DNA of 64,000 nt from Microscilla marina ATCC 23134 (GCF_000169175.1 NZ_AAWS01000027.1:59780-123779); one strand, 5' to 3'; positions 9,317 through 19,422 are shown, counted from the stretch's first letter. Numbers and translations are program-made. The notes: generated by a model not told the origin, from the sequence alone.

Positions 9317-9597
9317 TCTTATATAAATTTATTTTGCAAAGCTAAGCCTTTTAGCCTATTGAGATGATTTTTCCTATAGATAGATAACAATAATTTAACC
9401 GAAAATATTACTATTTTATCCTTTATAGGGTTTGTCTTTGCTTTTTTGACTAAAAATACAGCCATATATGGAGGCCGTATTGGACGGGGTCAGGTTTAGT
9501 TGGTTATTTTTGGAGTTTTACTAAGCCTAGGCGAGTGGCAGTTGTAGCTGAAAAAGGTTCATCCTTAAATCATTGTGTCTTATTTGAAGAAAGGCAA
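9317..9597. other. Intergenic region without a visible gene
   Basis: Apart from the -7 box next to the phosphatase gene, I see no reading frame, repeat or RNA here. A GC-richer stretch at 9470-9500 has no pairing partner with a T run. Confidence 0.5.
9337..9344 (-). promoter_or_regulatory. Possible -7 promoter element for the TPR/SpoIIE gene
   Basis: TAGCTTTG on the minus strand matches TAnnTTTG, 20 bp before the ATG at 9316. No clear TTTG -33 element is seen at the right distance. Confidence 0.35.
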
Positions 9598-9628
9598 CAA
9601 AAAACCTTGCCGATGATAAACGGCAAGG
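9598..9628 (-). terminator. Intrinsic terminator of the BLUF gene
   Basis: Perfect 8-bp stem CCTTGCCG / CGGCAAGG (9605-9628) with an 8-nt loop; read on the minus strand it is followed by a run of T (9604-9598). Confidence 0.85.
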
Positions 9629-9666
9629 GGTGGTATGATATAGAATGCTTACTTGTATAGTTGAAG

Positions 9667-10080
9667 TCAGTCATTAAAAAGCCTTGATATAATCTTTACT
9701 GCATTGCTGTTGGTTTCTCCCTCTAATATTTGCTGAAACTCTTTTTTTTCCTCCTCTTGCAGCGTACTCAAAAATTGATACCCAGAGTCCATCTCTTTAC
9801 CAGCCATTTGCCAACTTGGAAAAAAACGCTCTTTGATTGGCTTGAGCGACAGCATTAGGGCTTTGTCGTGGCGTGAATCAGTTTTAATCTTGTCGTACAA
9901 GGTCACAATCTGTTCATTATCTCCTTCCAGTACTTGCAAAAATTGAACTTTCGAGTACAAGAGCACTCCTGTAATATTTTTTTTGCCGTTGTTTTGTATA
10001 CTTTGCTTAAGTATTTTTTCTACCTCTTCACTGGTACAGGAAGAGTTTCTAAAACTGATGTACAATAGTTCTGATAACAT
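9667..10080 (-). CDS. BLUF-domain blue-light sensor protein
   Basis: 137 residues, essentially one BLUF (FAD-binding) domain: ELLYISF with Tyr7, a conserved NN pair (30-31, Asn31), ITGVLLY, FLQVLEG with Gln49, DSRH, ERFFPSWQM with Trp90 and Met92. These are the Tyr, Gln, Asn and Trp/Met positions of the flavin photocycle. There is no fused output domain; about 40 extra C-terminal residues follow. It lies 31 bp behind the giant PAS protein on the same strand, so the two are probably one operon, and the BLUF protein may modulate the PAS scaffold or its partners in response to blue light. Confidence 0.88.
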   Translation of the reverse strand: MLSELLYISFRNSSCTSEEVEKILKQSIQNNGKKNITGVLLYSKVQFLQVLEGDNEQIVTLYDKIKTDSRHDKALMLSLKPIKERFFPSWQMAGKEMDSGYQFLSTLQEEEKKEFQQILEGETNSNAVKIISRLFND

Positions 10081-10111
10081 AATTTTTGATAAGGTTTGGT
10101 TTGATAAAAGT

Positions 10112-13100
10112 TTAGTTAAGTTTATGAATAAAACCGGCGTACATTACTTCACCACCTAGTGTAAATTCCGATACCGAAATGTGTGCATCAAACACGGTTC
10201 CGTCTTTGTGCTGAGCCTCTACCTGGCGCCCTACACCTATGATGGTTTTTTTGCCAGTATCGGCATAGTTTTTCAGGTGAGCATCGTGTTGACTGGCATA
10301 ATGCTGGGGCATCAACATTTTTATATTTTGCCCTATTACTTCCTCAGGTTCATAGCCCAATAAGTTGGTTACGGCAGGGTTGACCGACTGTACAATGCCC
10401 TGACGATTCATGGTGATGATTACATCAATGGCTGTATTTAAAATAGCCTGCATTTTTTCCTGATTCATCTCCGATATTTTTGCTTGCTTTTCGAGCACTT
10501 TTTGTGTAGAGGTAGCTTGGCTGATATCACGAATAAACCCAGCATAAAATACCTCTTGGTTTACCTTAAACTCCGACACCGAAATATGAGCGTCAAACAC
10601 AGTTCCGTCCTTTTTTTGAGCCTCCACCTTGCGGCCTATGCCAATTATTTTCTTTTCGCCTGTATTGGCATAATGCTGTAAGTAACCATCGTGTTCTGAG
10701 GCATACTTATGAGGCATCAGCATTTTTATGTTTTGCCCTATTACTTCCTCAGGTTCGTAGCCAAACAATGAAGTAACCGCAGGGTTGGCAGTTTGCACAA
10801 TGCCTTGTCGGTTCATGGTAATAATTACATCTATCGCTGTATTAAGTACTGCTTCTGCCTGTTTTTTGCTTTTTTCCAGCTCAGTGGCTTGTCGGCGTAT
10901 TTCATCTTGGGTAGTGCGCACTTGTCCAAGCTGTTCCTGCAGTTCTCTTTGGGTGTTGGCTAAGTCACTTATATCACGTATAAACCCAGTATATACCACC
11001 TCTTCATCCATTTTAAACTCCGACACCGAAATATAAGCGTCAAACACAGTTCCGTCCTTTTTTTGAGCCTCCACCTTGCGGCCTATGCCAATTATTTTCT
11101 TTTCGCCTGTATTGGCATAATGTTGTAAGTAACCATCGTGTTCCGAAGCGTACTTATGAGGCATCAATATTTTTATATTTTGCCCTATGATTTCCTGAGG
11201 TTCATAGCCAAACAATGACGTAACCGCAGGGTTGGCAGTTTGCACAATGCCTTGTCGGTTCATGGTAATAATTACATCTATCGCCGTGTTAAGTACTGCT
11301 TCTGACTGTTTTTTGCTTTTTTCCAGCTCAGTGGCTTGTCGGCGTATTTCATCTTGGGTAGTGCGCACTTGTTCAAGCTGTTCCTGTAGTTCTCTTTGGG
11401 TGTTGGCTAAGTCACTTATATCACGTATAAACCCAGTATATACCACCTCTTCATCCATTTTAAACTCCGATACCGAAATATAAGCGTCAAACACAGTTCC
11501 GTCCTTTTTTTGAGCTTCCACCTTGCGGCCTATGCCAATTATTTTCTTTTCGCCTGTATTGGCATAATGTTGTAAGTAACCATCGTGTTCCGAAGCGTAT
11601 TTATGAGGCATCAGCATTTTTATATTTTGCCCTATGACTTCCTCAGGTTCGTAGCCAAACAATGAAGTAACCGCAGGGTTGGCAGTTTGCACAATGCCTT
11701 GTCGGTTCATGGTAATAATTACATCTATCGCCGTATTAAGTACTGCTTCTGCCTGTTTTTTACTTTTTTCCAGCTCAGTGGCTTGTCGGTGTACTTCATC
11801 TTGGGTAGCTGCCATTTCTTCCAGGTTTTGGCGAAGCTCTTCCTCAGTGGTGCGTACTTGTTCAAGTTGTTCCTGTAGTTCCCTTTGGGTTTTGGCTAAG
11901 TCGTTGATGTCGCGTATAAACCCAGTATATACCACCTCTTCATCCATTTTAAACTCCGACACCGAAATATAAGCGTCAAACACGGTTCCGTCTTTTTTCT
12001 GAGCCTCCACCTTACGGCCTATCCCAATGATCTTTCTGTGTCCTGTTTCAGCATAATTTTTCAGGTAGCCATCGTGTTCTGAAGCATATTTATGAGGCAT
12101 GAGTATTTTTACATTTTGCCCTATTACCTCTTCTGGCTCATAGCCAAACAATGAAGTAACTGCAGGATTAATACTTTGGATAATGCCCCTATAGTTCATT
12201 GTGATAATCACATCTACAGCAGTATTGAGTATCGCATCGTTGAGCTGTTTGCTACGACTAATCTCTTTAGCTTGTCGGTTGAGCTCATCCTGAGTAGCCA
12301 CCAACTCTTCCATATTTTGGCGCATTTCTTCTTCTACTGCCTTTATCTCTTCCAGTTGCTGCGCATTTTGCATTTGCAGCACGCGTTGTTCGGTAATGTC
12401 TACCGCATATTTTACTATTTTGTATGGCTCACCATCTAAACCTATGATGGGATTATAGCTGCCTTTGATCCATACTTTTTCTCCTTCTTTTGTCAATCGT
12501 TTAAACTCTCCTTCTATAAACTGCCCGTTTTGTAGCTTGTGCCAAAACTGACTGTATTCGTCAGATTGAGCCTCTTGTGCATCTATAAAAATCTGGTGGT
12601 GTTTGCCTCGTACCTCTTCGAGCTGATACCCCGTGAGTTGAGAAAATAGCTCATTGGCACCAGTGATGTGACCATTTAAGTCAAACTCTACCACTGCGTT
12701 CGACTTGTTGATCGCAGCCATTTGATTGTCCAGGTCTTGGCTGAGCTTTTTCTCTTGGGTAATGTCAGAGGCAAATTGAATAACTTTGTAAGGTTTGCCG
12801 TTGATGTCTAGTATAGGGTTATAGTTGCCCTTGATCCATATTTCTTCCTCACTTTGGGTGTATTGTTTAAACTCTCCTTCTATAAACTGCCCGTTTTGCA
12901 GCTTTTGCCAAAACTGGCGGTACTCTTCCGAGCGTTGGTATTCGGGGTCTACAAATACCTGGTGGTGCTTGCCTTTCAAATCGTGCAGGGTATAGCCAAA
13001 TGCTTGCAGAAAGGTATCATTGGCTGTTAGAATGTGACCGCTTAGGTCAAACTCAATCACCGCTGACGAGCGGTCAATTGCTTCCAGTTGGTTGGCAAGG

Positions 13101-14188
13101 TCTTGCCTTAACTTTTTTTCTGAGGTAATGTCCAGAGCAAACTGCATTATTTTGTAAGGGGTGCCGTCTCCTCCTTTTACTGGAGTATAAGACGCCCTCA
13201 GCCATACTTCTTTGCCTTGGTTGCCAATACTTTTAAATTCGGCACTATGGGTTTTGCCTTTGCGTAAACTATCCCAAAAATCTTGATAGGCAGTAGTTTG
13301 TGCATATTCATGGTCTACAAACATTCGGTGGTGTTTGCCAATGATATCGTCAAACTCGTATCCTGTCAATTGTAAAAAAAGTTGGTTTGCATTCAACACC
13401 ATCCCTTTCATGTCAAACTCTATAGTGCTAATGGTTTGATTGATTGCATTGATATTGCTCGACAACTCTTTTTCTTTTTTATACATTTTTTCCTGCGTTG
13501 CCGTCAACTCCTCCATATTTTGGCGGAGCTCTTCTTCCTGGGTCAGCAGTTCTTTTTCCAGTTCTTTTGCTTCGGTAAGCAGGTCGCGGGTTTTGATGTT
13601 GTTTTGAATACTGTTAAGCATGGAAGCAATGTTTCCTCCCAGTCTCTCGAGCAAGTGCAGGTAGCGGGGGGCTACCTCTTGTAAATACAACAACTCTACT
13701 GCTCCGTATACTTCTTGATTAAAAATAAGCGGAATCACTACTACACAATTGCCACTGAGTTGCCCCATAGAGGCCTCCAGTACCATATTATTGGCTGGAA
13801 TATTGTCTAGTATGATCGTTTCTTGCCCTTTAACGGCTTGCCCTATAAGCCCTTCGCCAATCTTAAATGTACTCTTGGCAAGCGTTTCTACAGTACAGGC
13901 ATAGCCAGCCGTAGCTTCTACTTGTTGGGTGTCTTGGTTGAGGGTAAAAAAAGTGCCCCTGAGCGAGTGGGTCAGTTTGGCCAGGTGAAAAATTACCGCA
14001 TCGGCAAACTCTATCAGTGATTTGTCATAATTGCTCCTTAGTACATCGTCAAATTTGGTAAGGTTAGAGTCTACCCACAAGCGAGCCTTCATCTGCTCAT
14101 TTTCTTGCTCTAGTTTTTGTACCAGTTCTACATAATGATCAATACTGTGCGTGACCTCCTTATGATCACCTGTTTGTCCATTTTTCAT
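10112..14188 (-). CDS. GAF plus eight-PAS sensor scaffold without kinase domain
   Basis: 1358 residues, soluble. Order: N-terminal coiled coil (about 15-40), GAF domain (about 45-195), coiled coil (200-245), three PAS domains of one type (about 250-610, each starting near IEFDxxGxxxxAN and ending DITxEKK), a coiled coil, then five PAS domains of a second type (about 640-1358, each VIITMNxxGIxQxxNPAVTxLFGYEPEEVIGQN... EFxxxxEVxxxGFIRDI) separated by coiled-coil linkers. It ends directly after the last PAS domain (FIHKLN): no histidine kinase, GGDEF or other output. The second PAS type binds heme or flavin in some relatives, but no ligand can be assigned here. Three linker-PAS units are almost identical in DNA, period 447 bp (starts near 10785, 11232 and 11679), pointing to recent internal duplication. 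Confidence 0.85.
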   Translation of the reverse strand: MKNGQTGDHKEVTHSIDHYVELVQKLEQENEQMKARLWVDSNLTKFDDVLRSNYDKSLIEFADAVIFHLAKLTHSLRGTFFTLNQDTQQVEATAGYACTVETLAKSTFKIGEGLIGQAVKGQETIILDNIPANNMVLEASMGQLSGNCVVVIPLIFNQEVYGAVELLYLQEVAPRYLHLLERLGGNIASMLNSIQNNIKTRDLLTEAKELEKELLTQEEELRQNMEELTATQEKMYKKEKELSSNINAINQTISTIEFDMKGMVLNANQLFLQLTGYEFDDIIGKHHRMFVDHEYAQTTAYQDFWDSLRKGKTHSAEFKSIGNQGKEVWLRASYTPVKGGDGTPYKIMQFALDITSEKKLRQDLANQLEAIDRSSAVIEFDLSGHILTANDTFLQAFGYTLHDLKGKHHQVFVDPEYQRSEEYRQFWQKLQNGQFIEGEFKQYTQSEEEIWIKGNYNPILDINGKPYKVIQFASDITQEKKLSQDLDNQMAAINKSNAVVEFDLNGHITGANELFSQLTGYQLEEVRGKHHQIFIDAQEAQSDEYSQFWHKLQNGQFIEGEFKRLTKEGEKVWIKGSYNPIIGLDGEPYKIVKYAVDITEQRVLQMQNAQQLEEIKAVEEEMRQNMEELVATQDELNRQAKEISRSKQLNDAILNTAVDVIITMNYRGIIQSINPAVTSLFGYEPEEVIGQNVKILMPHKYASEHDGYLKNYAETGHRKIIGIGRKVEAQKKDGTVFDAYISVSEFKMDEEVVYTGFIRDINDLAKTQRELQEQLEQVRTTEEELRQNLEEMAATQDEVHRQATELEKSKKQAEAVLNTAIDVIITMNRQGIVQTANPAVTSLFGYEPEEVIGQNIKMLMPHKYASEHDGYLQHYANTGEKKIIGIGRKVEAQKKDGTVFDAYISVSEFKMDEEVVYTGFIRDISDLANTQRELQEQLEQVRTTQDEIRRQATELEKSKKQSEAVLNTAIDVIITMNRQGIVQTANPAVTSLFGYEPQEIIGQNIKILMPHKYASEHDGYLQHYANTGEKKIIGIGRKVEAQKKDGTVFDAYISVSEFKMDEEVVYTGFIRDISDLANTQRELQEQLGQVRTTQDEIRRQATELEKSKKQAEAVLNTAIDVIITMNRQGIVQTANPAVTSLFGYEPEEVIGQNIKMLMPHKYASEHDGYLQHYANTGEKKIIGIGRKVEAQKKDGTVFDAHISVSEFKVNQEVFYAGFIRDISQATSTQKVLEKQAKISEMNQEKMQAILNTAIDVIITMNRQGIVQSVNPAVTNLLGYEPEEVIGQNIKMLMPQHYASQHDAHLKNYADTGKKTIIGVGRQVEAQHKDGTVFDAHISVSEFTLGGEVMYAGFIHKLN
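10785..12140 (-). repeat. Near-identical 447-bp intragenic tandem repeats (PAS modules)
   Basis: Three consecutive units starting near 10785, 11232 and 11679 are almost identical in nucleotide sequence, including silent positions. The third unit carries about 42 bp extra in the linker-coding part. Each encodes one linker plus PAS module of the scaffold protein. Confidence 0.8.
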
Positions 14189-14689
14189 AATAAAGTCTTG
14201 TTAAGTACGATGGTTGAATTCATTACTGATTTAAAAGATAGTTTTGAAGGTATGGGGTAATAGAAATGATTGATTAACTAATCAAACAACAAAGCTTAAG
14301 CCGTTTTGTATAAACTTAATAAATGTTTTTGAATACTGGTATTTATACAAAGGAAATTTTGTGGGTGGGTGTAAAAATAACCAAGCCCTATACATAGCAC
14401 AATGCCTGGGGCTTGGGTGGGCTGTTTTAGCTCATTTGTAATTTGATCATTAGGGCAAGTTTTTTTTATACTAGCCAAGGTTTCAAAAGCCTTGGCTGGT
14501 ATGGTTAAGGCTATTGCTAAAAAAAATAACGAAGCAGCCGCGCAACGTGCATAGTCTGAGATACTTGATATTTTTTATCAAAACAGCCCTTTAACAAACA
14601 ATGAAACAAACCTTTAGCCTTATCAAATGTCTTGGAGGGCATGCTTCCTTGTCTGTTGGGTAGACATTGCCCTGAACAGGTAAAATACC
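14189..14689. other. Intergenic region with two extra hairpins
   Basis: No convincing gene. Two stems resemble minus-strand terminators: CCAAGCCC / GGGCTTGG (14381-14418) followed on the minus strand by TTATTTTT, and AGCCAAGG / CCTTGGCT (14474-14498) followed by TAGTATAAAAAAAA rather than T. Short minus-strand frames here overlap these stems and have no recognisable product. Confidence 0.4.
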
Positions 14690-14726
14690 AAAACAAAAAA
14701 AAGCGTGACAAACCTGCCACGCTTTC
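14690..14726 (-). terminator. Intrinsic terminator of the PhyH gene
   Basis: Minus-strand stem AAAGCGTG / CACGCTTT (14700-14725) followed by eight T residues and TTG; lies 23 bp after the stop at 14749. Confidence 0.85.
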
Positions 14727-14748
14727 AACTTGTAGATTAGGTGTTTGT

Positions 14749-15615
14749 TTATGCCATGACTGCTTCGGGAGCTATGTGAATGGCAAGGTTACCCCCTTGG
14801 GCAATGCGCAGGTCTACATTGTGGGTGCTGTGGTGACGCAACGGATAGACAGCGGGCACAAAGTGAGCCACCACCGAATGGTGTGACTGACGATGTGTTG
14901 GTTTTTCGTTGCCTTGAATCAGCTTTGACGAAAACAGAAAAACATCGCCTGCCTGAATATCCTGATTGTAGCGACTCAGGTTACTGGCCTTGAGCAGTTT
15001 TTCTAACACCTGCTGAGCTTGGGTGGCTACCTGGGGTTGCCCACCTGGGTAGGCATTGATCGCCTGTATAGCCAATGCGTTGTATTGTTGGTACAAATGA
15101 GTCACTTCCTCTGAAAATACCTGGGTGTTGTCTAGTAAATGACTTTTCGGAAAAAGCGTAAATCGTCCTCCGTTTGCGTCTATATCTTCCAGAGCCACCC
15201 AGCAACCTATCATGCTGCCTGTGCGGGCAGAGTCTATCAAGTGACTGTCTATGTGGTCAGGGCTACCTTGGCTGCTTTCAGCATACATGCTTTGTACCAG
15301 TACCGGACGTTCTCCCATGAGCTTTTTCAACAGCTGTTGTAATGCATCGTGTCCTAACAGGTCTACTACCGAAGACCTGAACCCAATCAATGCTTCGGGC
15401 AAACTCTCGTGTATATTGAGCAAGGGGTTGGTCATGAACCCATCTTCCGAAAAAAGATGGGTTTCGTATTGATCAGTGCTTTGCCTGAGCAAGGGCTGGT
15501 CAAAAGGCTTGACTGTTTGCAGGTACTGTTGTTTGATGTGCCGGATCATTGATCGATCTACAAAATTGCTCAAGTGCAAAAAGCCTTGCTGTTCAAAATG
15601 TTCTTTAAACGTCAT
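14749..15615 (-). CDS. Phytanoyl-CoA dioxygenase (PhyH) family Fe(II)/2-oxoglutarate oxygenase
   Basis: 288 residues. The opening 'FEQQGFLHLSNFVDRSMI' is the typical PhyH N-terminus; the iron site HxD is HID at 121-123 and the distal His/Arg lies in the segment around 238-250 (PTHRQSHHSVVAHF). GCWVALEDIDANGGRFTLFPKSH matches the family's 'WiaLddvdxenGpLxviPGSH' strand. It probably hydroxylates a small molecule using iron and 2-oxoglutarate; the substrate cannot be told. It is a single-gene transcript by its own terminator. A structured leader beginning near 16024 is possible (see that entry). Confidence 0.82.
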   Translation of the reverse strand: MTFKEHFEQQGFLHLSNFVDRSMIRHIKQQYLQTVKPFDQPLLRQSTDQYETHLFSEDGFMTNPLLNIHESLPEALIGFRSSVVDLLGHDALQQLLKKLMGERPVLVQSMYAESSQGSPDHIDSHLIDSARTGSMIGCWVALEDIDANGGRFTLFPKSHLLDNTQVFSEEVTHLYQQYNALAIQAINAYPGGQPQVATQAQQVLEKLLKASNLSRYNQDIQAGDVFLFSSKLIQGNEKPTHRQSHHSVVAHFVPAVYPLRHHSTHNVDLRIAQGGNLAIHIAPEAVMA

Positions 15616-16365
15616 TGTTTTGTTAGATATTTAATAAGCTTTGTTTAAATAGTATTTGGTATACCCAACCTGTGGGATGTTTGGTTTTTGAATGTAAAGT
15701 ACGGTCATCACCTTATATTTGGTGAGCTTTTGGCAAGACAAAAAGTGCAGCCAAAGTTGTGTGGTTATATAAAGCATAGGTTTAACTTTTGTAATGACAA
15801 ATGAGGAGAAGTAGTATGCCTGAATCCTCTTTTCTGTCTTCCTATAGTGGCAGGGCAAAGGAATATTTTTGCCAAAGCAGAAATAGGACAATTTGTGTAA
15901 ACCCATATACCAGTAATCATAGTTCGTTAACAGCATTGTTTGTGTAAGAAAATTCGCTTTGTATGGTTTTAATAGGGATTTTTAGCTATGATTTAATTAG
16001 CCAAGAACCCCCGTCTTGTATTTCGCGGGGCAAAATTAGCATATCTATCGAAATATTTTAGCATTTTAAGTAGATTTAACACACCTGTTAAAAACCAGTA
16101 AATAAAGCGCAGGCAAATTTTATATGGAGTTATGTGGCTAAAGGCAAAAATATGTTTAATTTAAAAGACTGAATCAATCATCCAGTTGTTTTTGATAAAA
16201 ATACCCAAATAAATTGTTCTGTTTTTCGACTGTACATCCACCAGACATTTGGTGCCTTAGAGACACTTTATTTCTTGCATTTTACTTATGGTTGATACAA
16301 GGAATGTTTTTTGTAGTTTCTTCATCCCGCACCATTTCCCAAAATTAACTTAACTAAGTCTCCTC
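15616..16365. other. Long intergenic region, possible promoter near 16031
   Basis: No convincing gene: the 101-codon minus-strand frame at 15631-15936 has no recognisable features. On the minus strand TAATTTTG (16038-16031) matches the -7 consensus; the transcript would begin with a GC stem CCCCG / CGGGG (about 16007-16029) and give the PhyH gene a leader of about 400 nt. No clear -33 element is present. The rest is AT-rich and featureless. Confidence 0.35.
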
Positions 16366-18336
16366 ATGCATTGCAGGTTATTCATTTTATTTTTTTTAGT
16401 GTATATGTTTGGTGGGCTGGACACACAAGCACAAACTCCAGAAATAGACAGCCTGGAGAGCAAGCTTGCCAATACTCCGCCTGATGTACGCCAAATTAAA
16501 ATATTGAGTAAACTCTCGTGGAAACTGCGCGATTCAGACCTCAAAAAAGCCCTAAACTATGGCATTAGAAGCCTTAAATTAATCGCCCAGTTTAAGCATC
16601 ACAAAGCCGCCGCCCAAACCAACAATTATGTAGGGGTGATCTATCGCAACCTTAACCAATACAGCAACGCCATTACTTATTATTACCGGGCACTTAAGGC
16701 CGCCCAAACCAACAATCAACCCATTCAGATAGCATATGCTTATAACAATATCGGCGAGATTTTTAAGTTTCAGAATCGCCTGAAAGATGCCGGGCAAAAC
16801 ACTCAAAAAGCCATTGATATGTTCAAAAAGTTGAACAACAAAGGAGGGGAGGCTTATGCACACTTGCGCCTGGGCGAAATACTACAAAAACAAGGCAGGG
16901 TTGAAGAGGCATATAACGCCTACAGTGAAGCAGCAAAAATTAGAGAAAATATGCCCAAACAGCCTCGGTTGGACGTAGTTTATAACCGAATTGGGAATTT
17001 GTTTCTTGAGCAAAAAAACTATGACCAGACATTTGTCTACCTCACCAAAGCCAAAGAAGCCAACATCCGCAATAATGTACGTGGCACGGGTATTTATAGC
17101 GTTGAGGTAAGCTTTGCCAAACTATACATCGAGCAAAACCAACTCGACAAGGCAATTTTAATTGCCCAAAACACCTATAAAAAAGCCCAGGAAATTCCGT
17201 CAAAACCTTTGATGGCAACCAGCCTCAAGCTATTGTCAGAAGCGTATGCCCTCAAAAACGAACATACCAAAGCCTACGAGTACCAGCAACAGTACATCCA
17301 AATCACCCAAGAGTTTGTAAACACCCAAAACAGGTACAAAATAAATGTACTGGAGTCTATTCATCAACTAGAGCAAAAGCAGTCGGAGCTGGAGCTTTTG
17401 AAAAAAGAACAAAGAGAAGTGATTTTGCGACGCAACTTTGTATACGCCCTCATTGGCAGTGTGCTGTTATTGTTGGGGTTGTTGTCGGTATTGGTCTACA
17501 ACAACCAGGCAAAGCAAAAAGCCAATATGTTGTTGCAAATCAAGAACGACCAGATTGACAGTAAAAACCAAGACATTACGGCAAGCATTACCTACGCCCA
17601 GCGCATTCAACAAGCTTTGCTATACCTCGAAGACGCCAATAGTTTTATGCCCGACTATTTTGTGTTGTTTCGCCCCCGAGACATTGTTTCGGGCGACTTT
17701 TATTGGGTTGAAAAGGCAAAAGGCAAAATATTTATGGTGGCTGCCGACTGTACCGGGCACGGGGTGCCAGGGGCTTTCATGACTATGTTAGGGTCGCAGG
17801 CATTGAGCAACATCATGATTCAAAACAAGGTGTACGACCCTGCACAAGTGCTGTTGCATTTAGATATGATTTTGCGACGCACCCTCAAGAGCAAAGATAC
17901 GATGATTCGCGATGGCATGGACATAGCCATTATAGTGATTGACCCACAAAAACATGAGATGCAATACTCGGGAGCTAAAAACTCGTTGATTTTGGTGCAA
18001 AACCAAGAGGTGCAAGAGATCAAAGGGAGCATGTACAGCATCAATGGGCATCGCCCTGTAGAGGTAGATGCAGGGTACGAAACCCATACCATAGACATTT
18101 CTATACCAAGCACTTTTTATATGTATTCTGACGGCTTCCAAGACCAGTTTGGGGGCAAAAAAGGGCGTAAGTTTATGAAAAAACGTTTTCGGGAGTTGTT
18201 GCATACAATATCGCGTCAACCTATGAAAGAACAAAAAGCCACCCTCGATAAGGTGTTGAATGCCTGGATGTTGGGTCACGATCAGGTAGACGATATTTTG
18301 GTAATGGGGGCAAGGTGGCCAGGGAAAAGCACTTAA
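16366..18336 (+). CDS. TPR sensor with C-terminal SpoIIE/PP2C-type serine phosphatase
   Basis: 656 residues: signal peptide (1-22), five to six TPR repeats (about 50-320), coiled coil (325-350), transmembrane helix (about 357-378, ALIGSVLLLLGLLSVLVY), short coiled coil, and a SpoIIE-type PP2C domain (about 395-656) with SGDFYW, AADCTGHGVPGAFMT, MYSDGFQDQFGG and QVDDILVMG. Same architecture as the 844-residue protein at 6782-9316, but shorter because the central coiled coil is reduced. Probably reports a periplasmic signal to a partner-switching system in the cytoplasm. No partner genes (STAS or anti-sigma) are in the window. Confidence 0.87.
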   Translation: MHCRLFILFFLVYMFGGLDTQAQTPEIDSLESKLANTPPDVRQIKILSKLSWKLRDSDLKKALNYGIRSLKLIAQFKHHKAAAQTNNYVGVIYRNLNQYSNAITYYYRALKAAQTNNQPIQIAYAYNNIGEIFKFQNRLKDAGQNTQKAIDMFKKLNNKGGEAYAHLRLGEILQKQGRVEEAYNAYSEAAKIRENMPKQPRLDVVYNRIGNLFLEQKNYDQTFVYLTKAKEANIRNNVRGTGIYSVEVSFAKLYIEQNQLDKAILIAQNTYKKAQEIPSKPLMATSLKLLSEAYALKNEHTKAYEYQQQYIQITQEFVNTQNRYKINVLESIHQLEQKQSELELLKKEQREVILRRNFVYALIGSVLLLLGLLSVLVYNNQAKQKANMLLQIKNDQIDSKNQDITASITYAQRIQQALLYLEDANSFMPDYFVLFRPRDIVSGDFYWVEKAKGKIFMVAADCTGHGVPGAFMTMLGSQALSNIMIQNKVYDPAQVLLHLDMILRRTLKSKDTMIRDGMDIAIIVIDPQKHEMQYSGAKNSLILVQNQEVQEIKGSMYSINGHRPVEVDAGYETHTIDISIPSTFYMYSDGFQDQFGGKKGRKFMKKRFRELLHTISRQPMKEQKATLDKVLNAWMLGHDQVDDILVMGARWPGKST

Positions 18337-18589
18337 TAATTGATGATTGGTAGTGCAATAAGGATGAAACCCATTAGAGTATTTTACCCTATCGGAGGAT
18401 TCAGGTTTTGGGCTTCTCAGTTAAGTGCATATTTGTCATCAGTGTTTGAAGAGGTTCGATCAGATCATTTAGCAATTAATAAGGCAGGACAAGTGTAGAC
18501 GGGCTCAGCCACAAGGCTTACTTGTTTTGATGGTGCCAAGCCACCCTCGGTAACCTGGCACAATAACCCAATAAAATAATGGCAAGCAA

Positions 18590-19222
18590 TTATACCAACG
18601 CAGTTTGTTCTACCTCTTTGCCTACCTGGGCAATCCACTGAGTAAACAGCTTGCCTTCTATAGCACAAATGGCCTCAGCATGTTGTTCCCATTCCGGCGA
18701 AAAATCTTTGAGTTGCGCCACCATTTCCTGCAAATGACCTTCTTCCTCTACAATGATTGCCTTTACCTGAATCTTACTCTTTTCTCTAGTCAATACCTTT
18801 TGGTATATCGGGTAAAGTTCATCGGCGCGTACTTCTATAGCATAAGTTACCAACAGATAAGCCGCGTATTTTAGGTCATAATCTGCCAACTGAAAATGTT
18901 TTTTTACATACCGACTGGCGGCTACGTCTAAAGCCTGTAAGTATTGGTAGCTTTTGACCGGAGCCAACAAATAAGGAGCTTCGTAGGTTGGGTACTGCTC
19001 AAGGGGTACCAACTTACTCATTTGGCGCTTAAGCAAAAATGCGTGACGTGCTTCTTCAGCCGCGTGTTTTAGTATGGTAAGGTTTACCTGGGTGGGGTGT
19101 TCAGACGCCGAAATCTTGCGGGCACCTGTGTTTTCCATCATAGACAAACTATTGAGCCAGCGGGCGTGTAAGTCATTGTTTTTTACAATTATGCCAATCA
19201 AATTCTCCAATTCTATCATCAT
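18590..19222 (-). CDS. Ferritin-like di-iron protein of unknown role
   Basis: 210 residues, strongly helical. Carboxylate/His motifs with ferritin-like spacing: HAAEEARHAFLLKRQ (about 54-68), TYAIEVRADELYPIY (about 126-140) and VEEEGHLQEMV (about 156-166), giving two ExxRH/ExxH-like pairs and separate Glu ligands. This suggests a four-helix di-iron site, as in rubrerythrin-, COQ7- or MiaE-like families, but I cannot choose among them. Two Met codons open the frame (19222 and 19219). It stands alone, flanked by unrelated genes. Confidence 0.6.
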   Translation of the reverse strand: MMIELENLIGIIVKNNDLHARWLNSLSMMENTGARKISASEHPTQVNLTILKHAAEEARHAFLLKRQMSKLVPLEQYPTYEAPYLLAPVKSYQYLQALDVAASRYVKKHFQLADYDLKYAAYLLVTYAIEVRADELYPIYQKVLTREKSKIQVKAIIVEEEGHLQEMVAQLKDFSPEWEQHAEAICAIEGKLFTQWIAQVGKEVEQTALV

Positions 19223-19422
19223 TATAGGTGTTTAATTTTAAATTTTTGCCAATCATACAACCACGCAACGAAGCAATAGTTTTGTTTGTGCTTACCTGTT
19301 GTTGTCAGCATTTCGGGATAAAACTCAGGCAAAGTTGCTAAATTATGGGCAATGCGCAGGAATAACTACCCCAAAAATTTTGTGTTTATTCCCACTTTGC
19401 CTGCCACTGACTGCCTTATTTC

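Noticed and set aside
15631..15936. 101-codon minus-strand frame upstream of the PhyH gene
   Set aside because: AT-rich, no domain, odd composition (Tyr/Lys/Cys scattered); more likely leader or spacer DNA.
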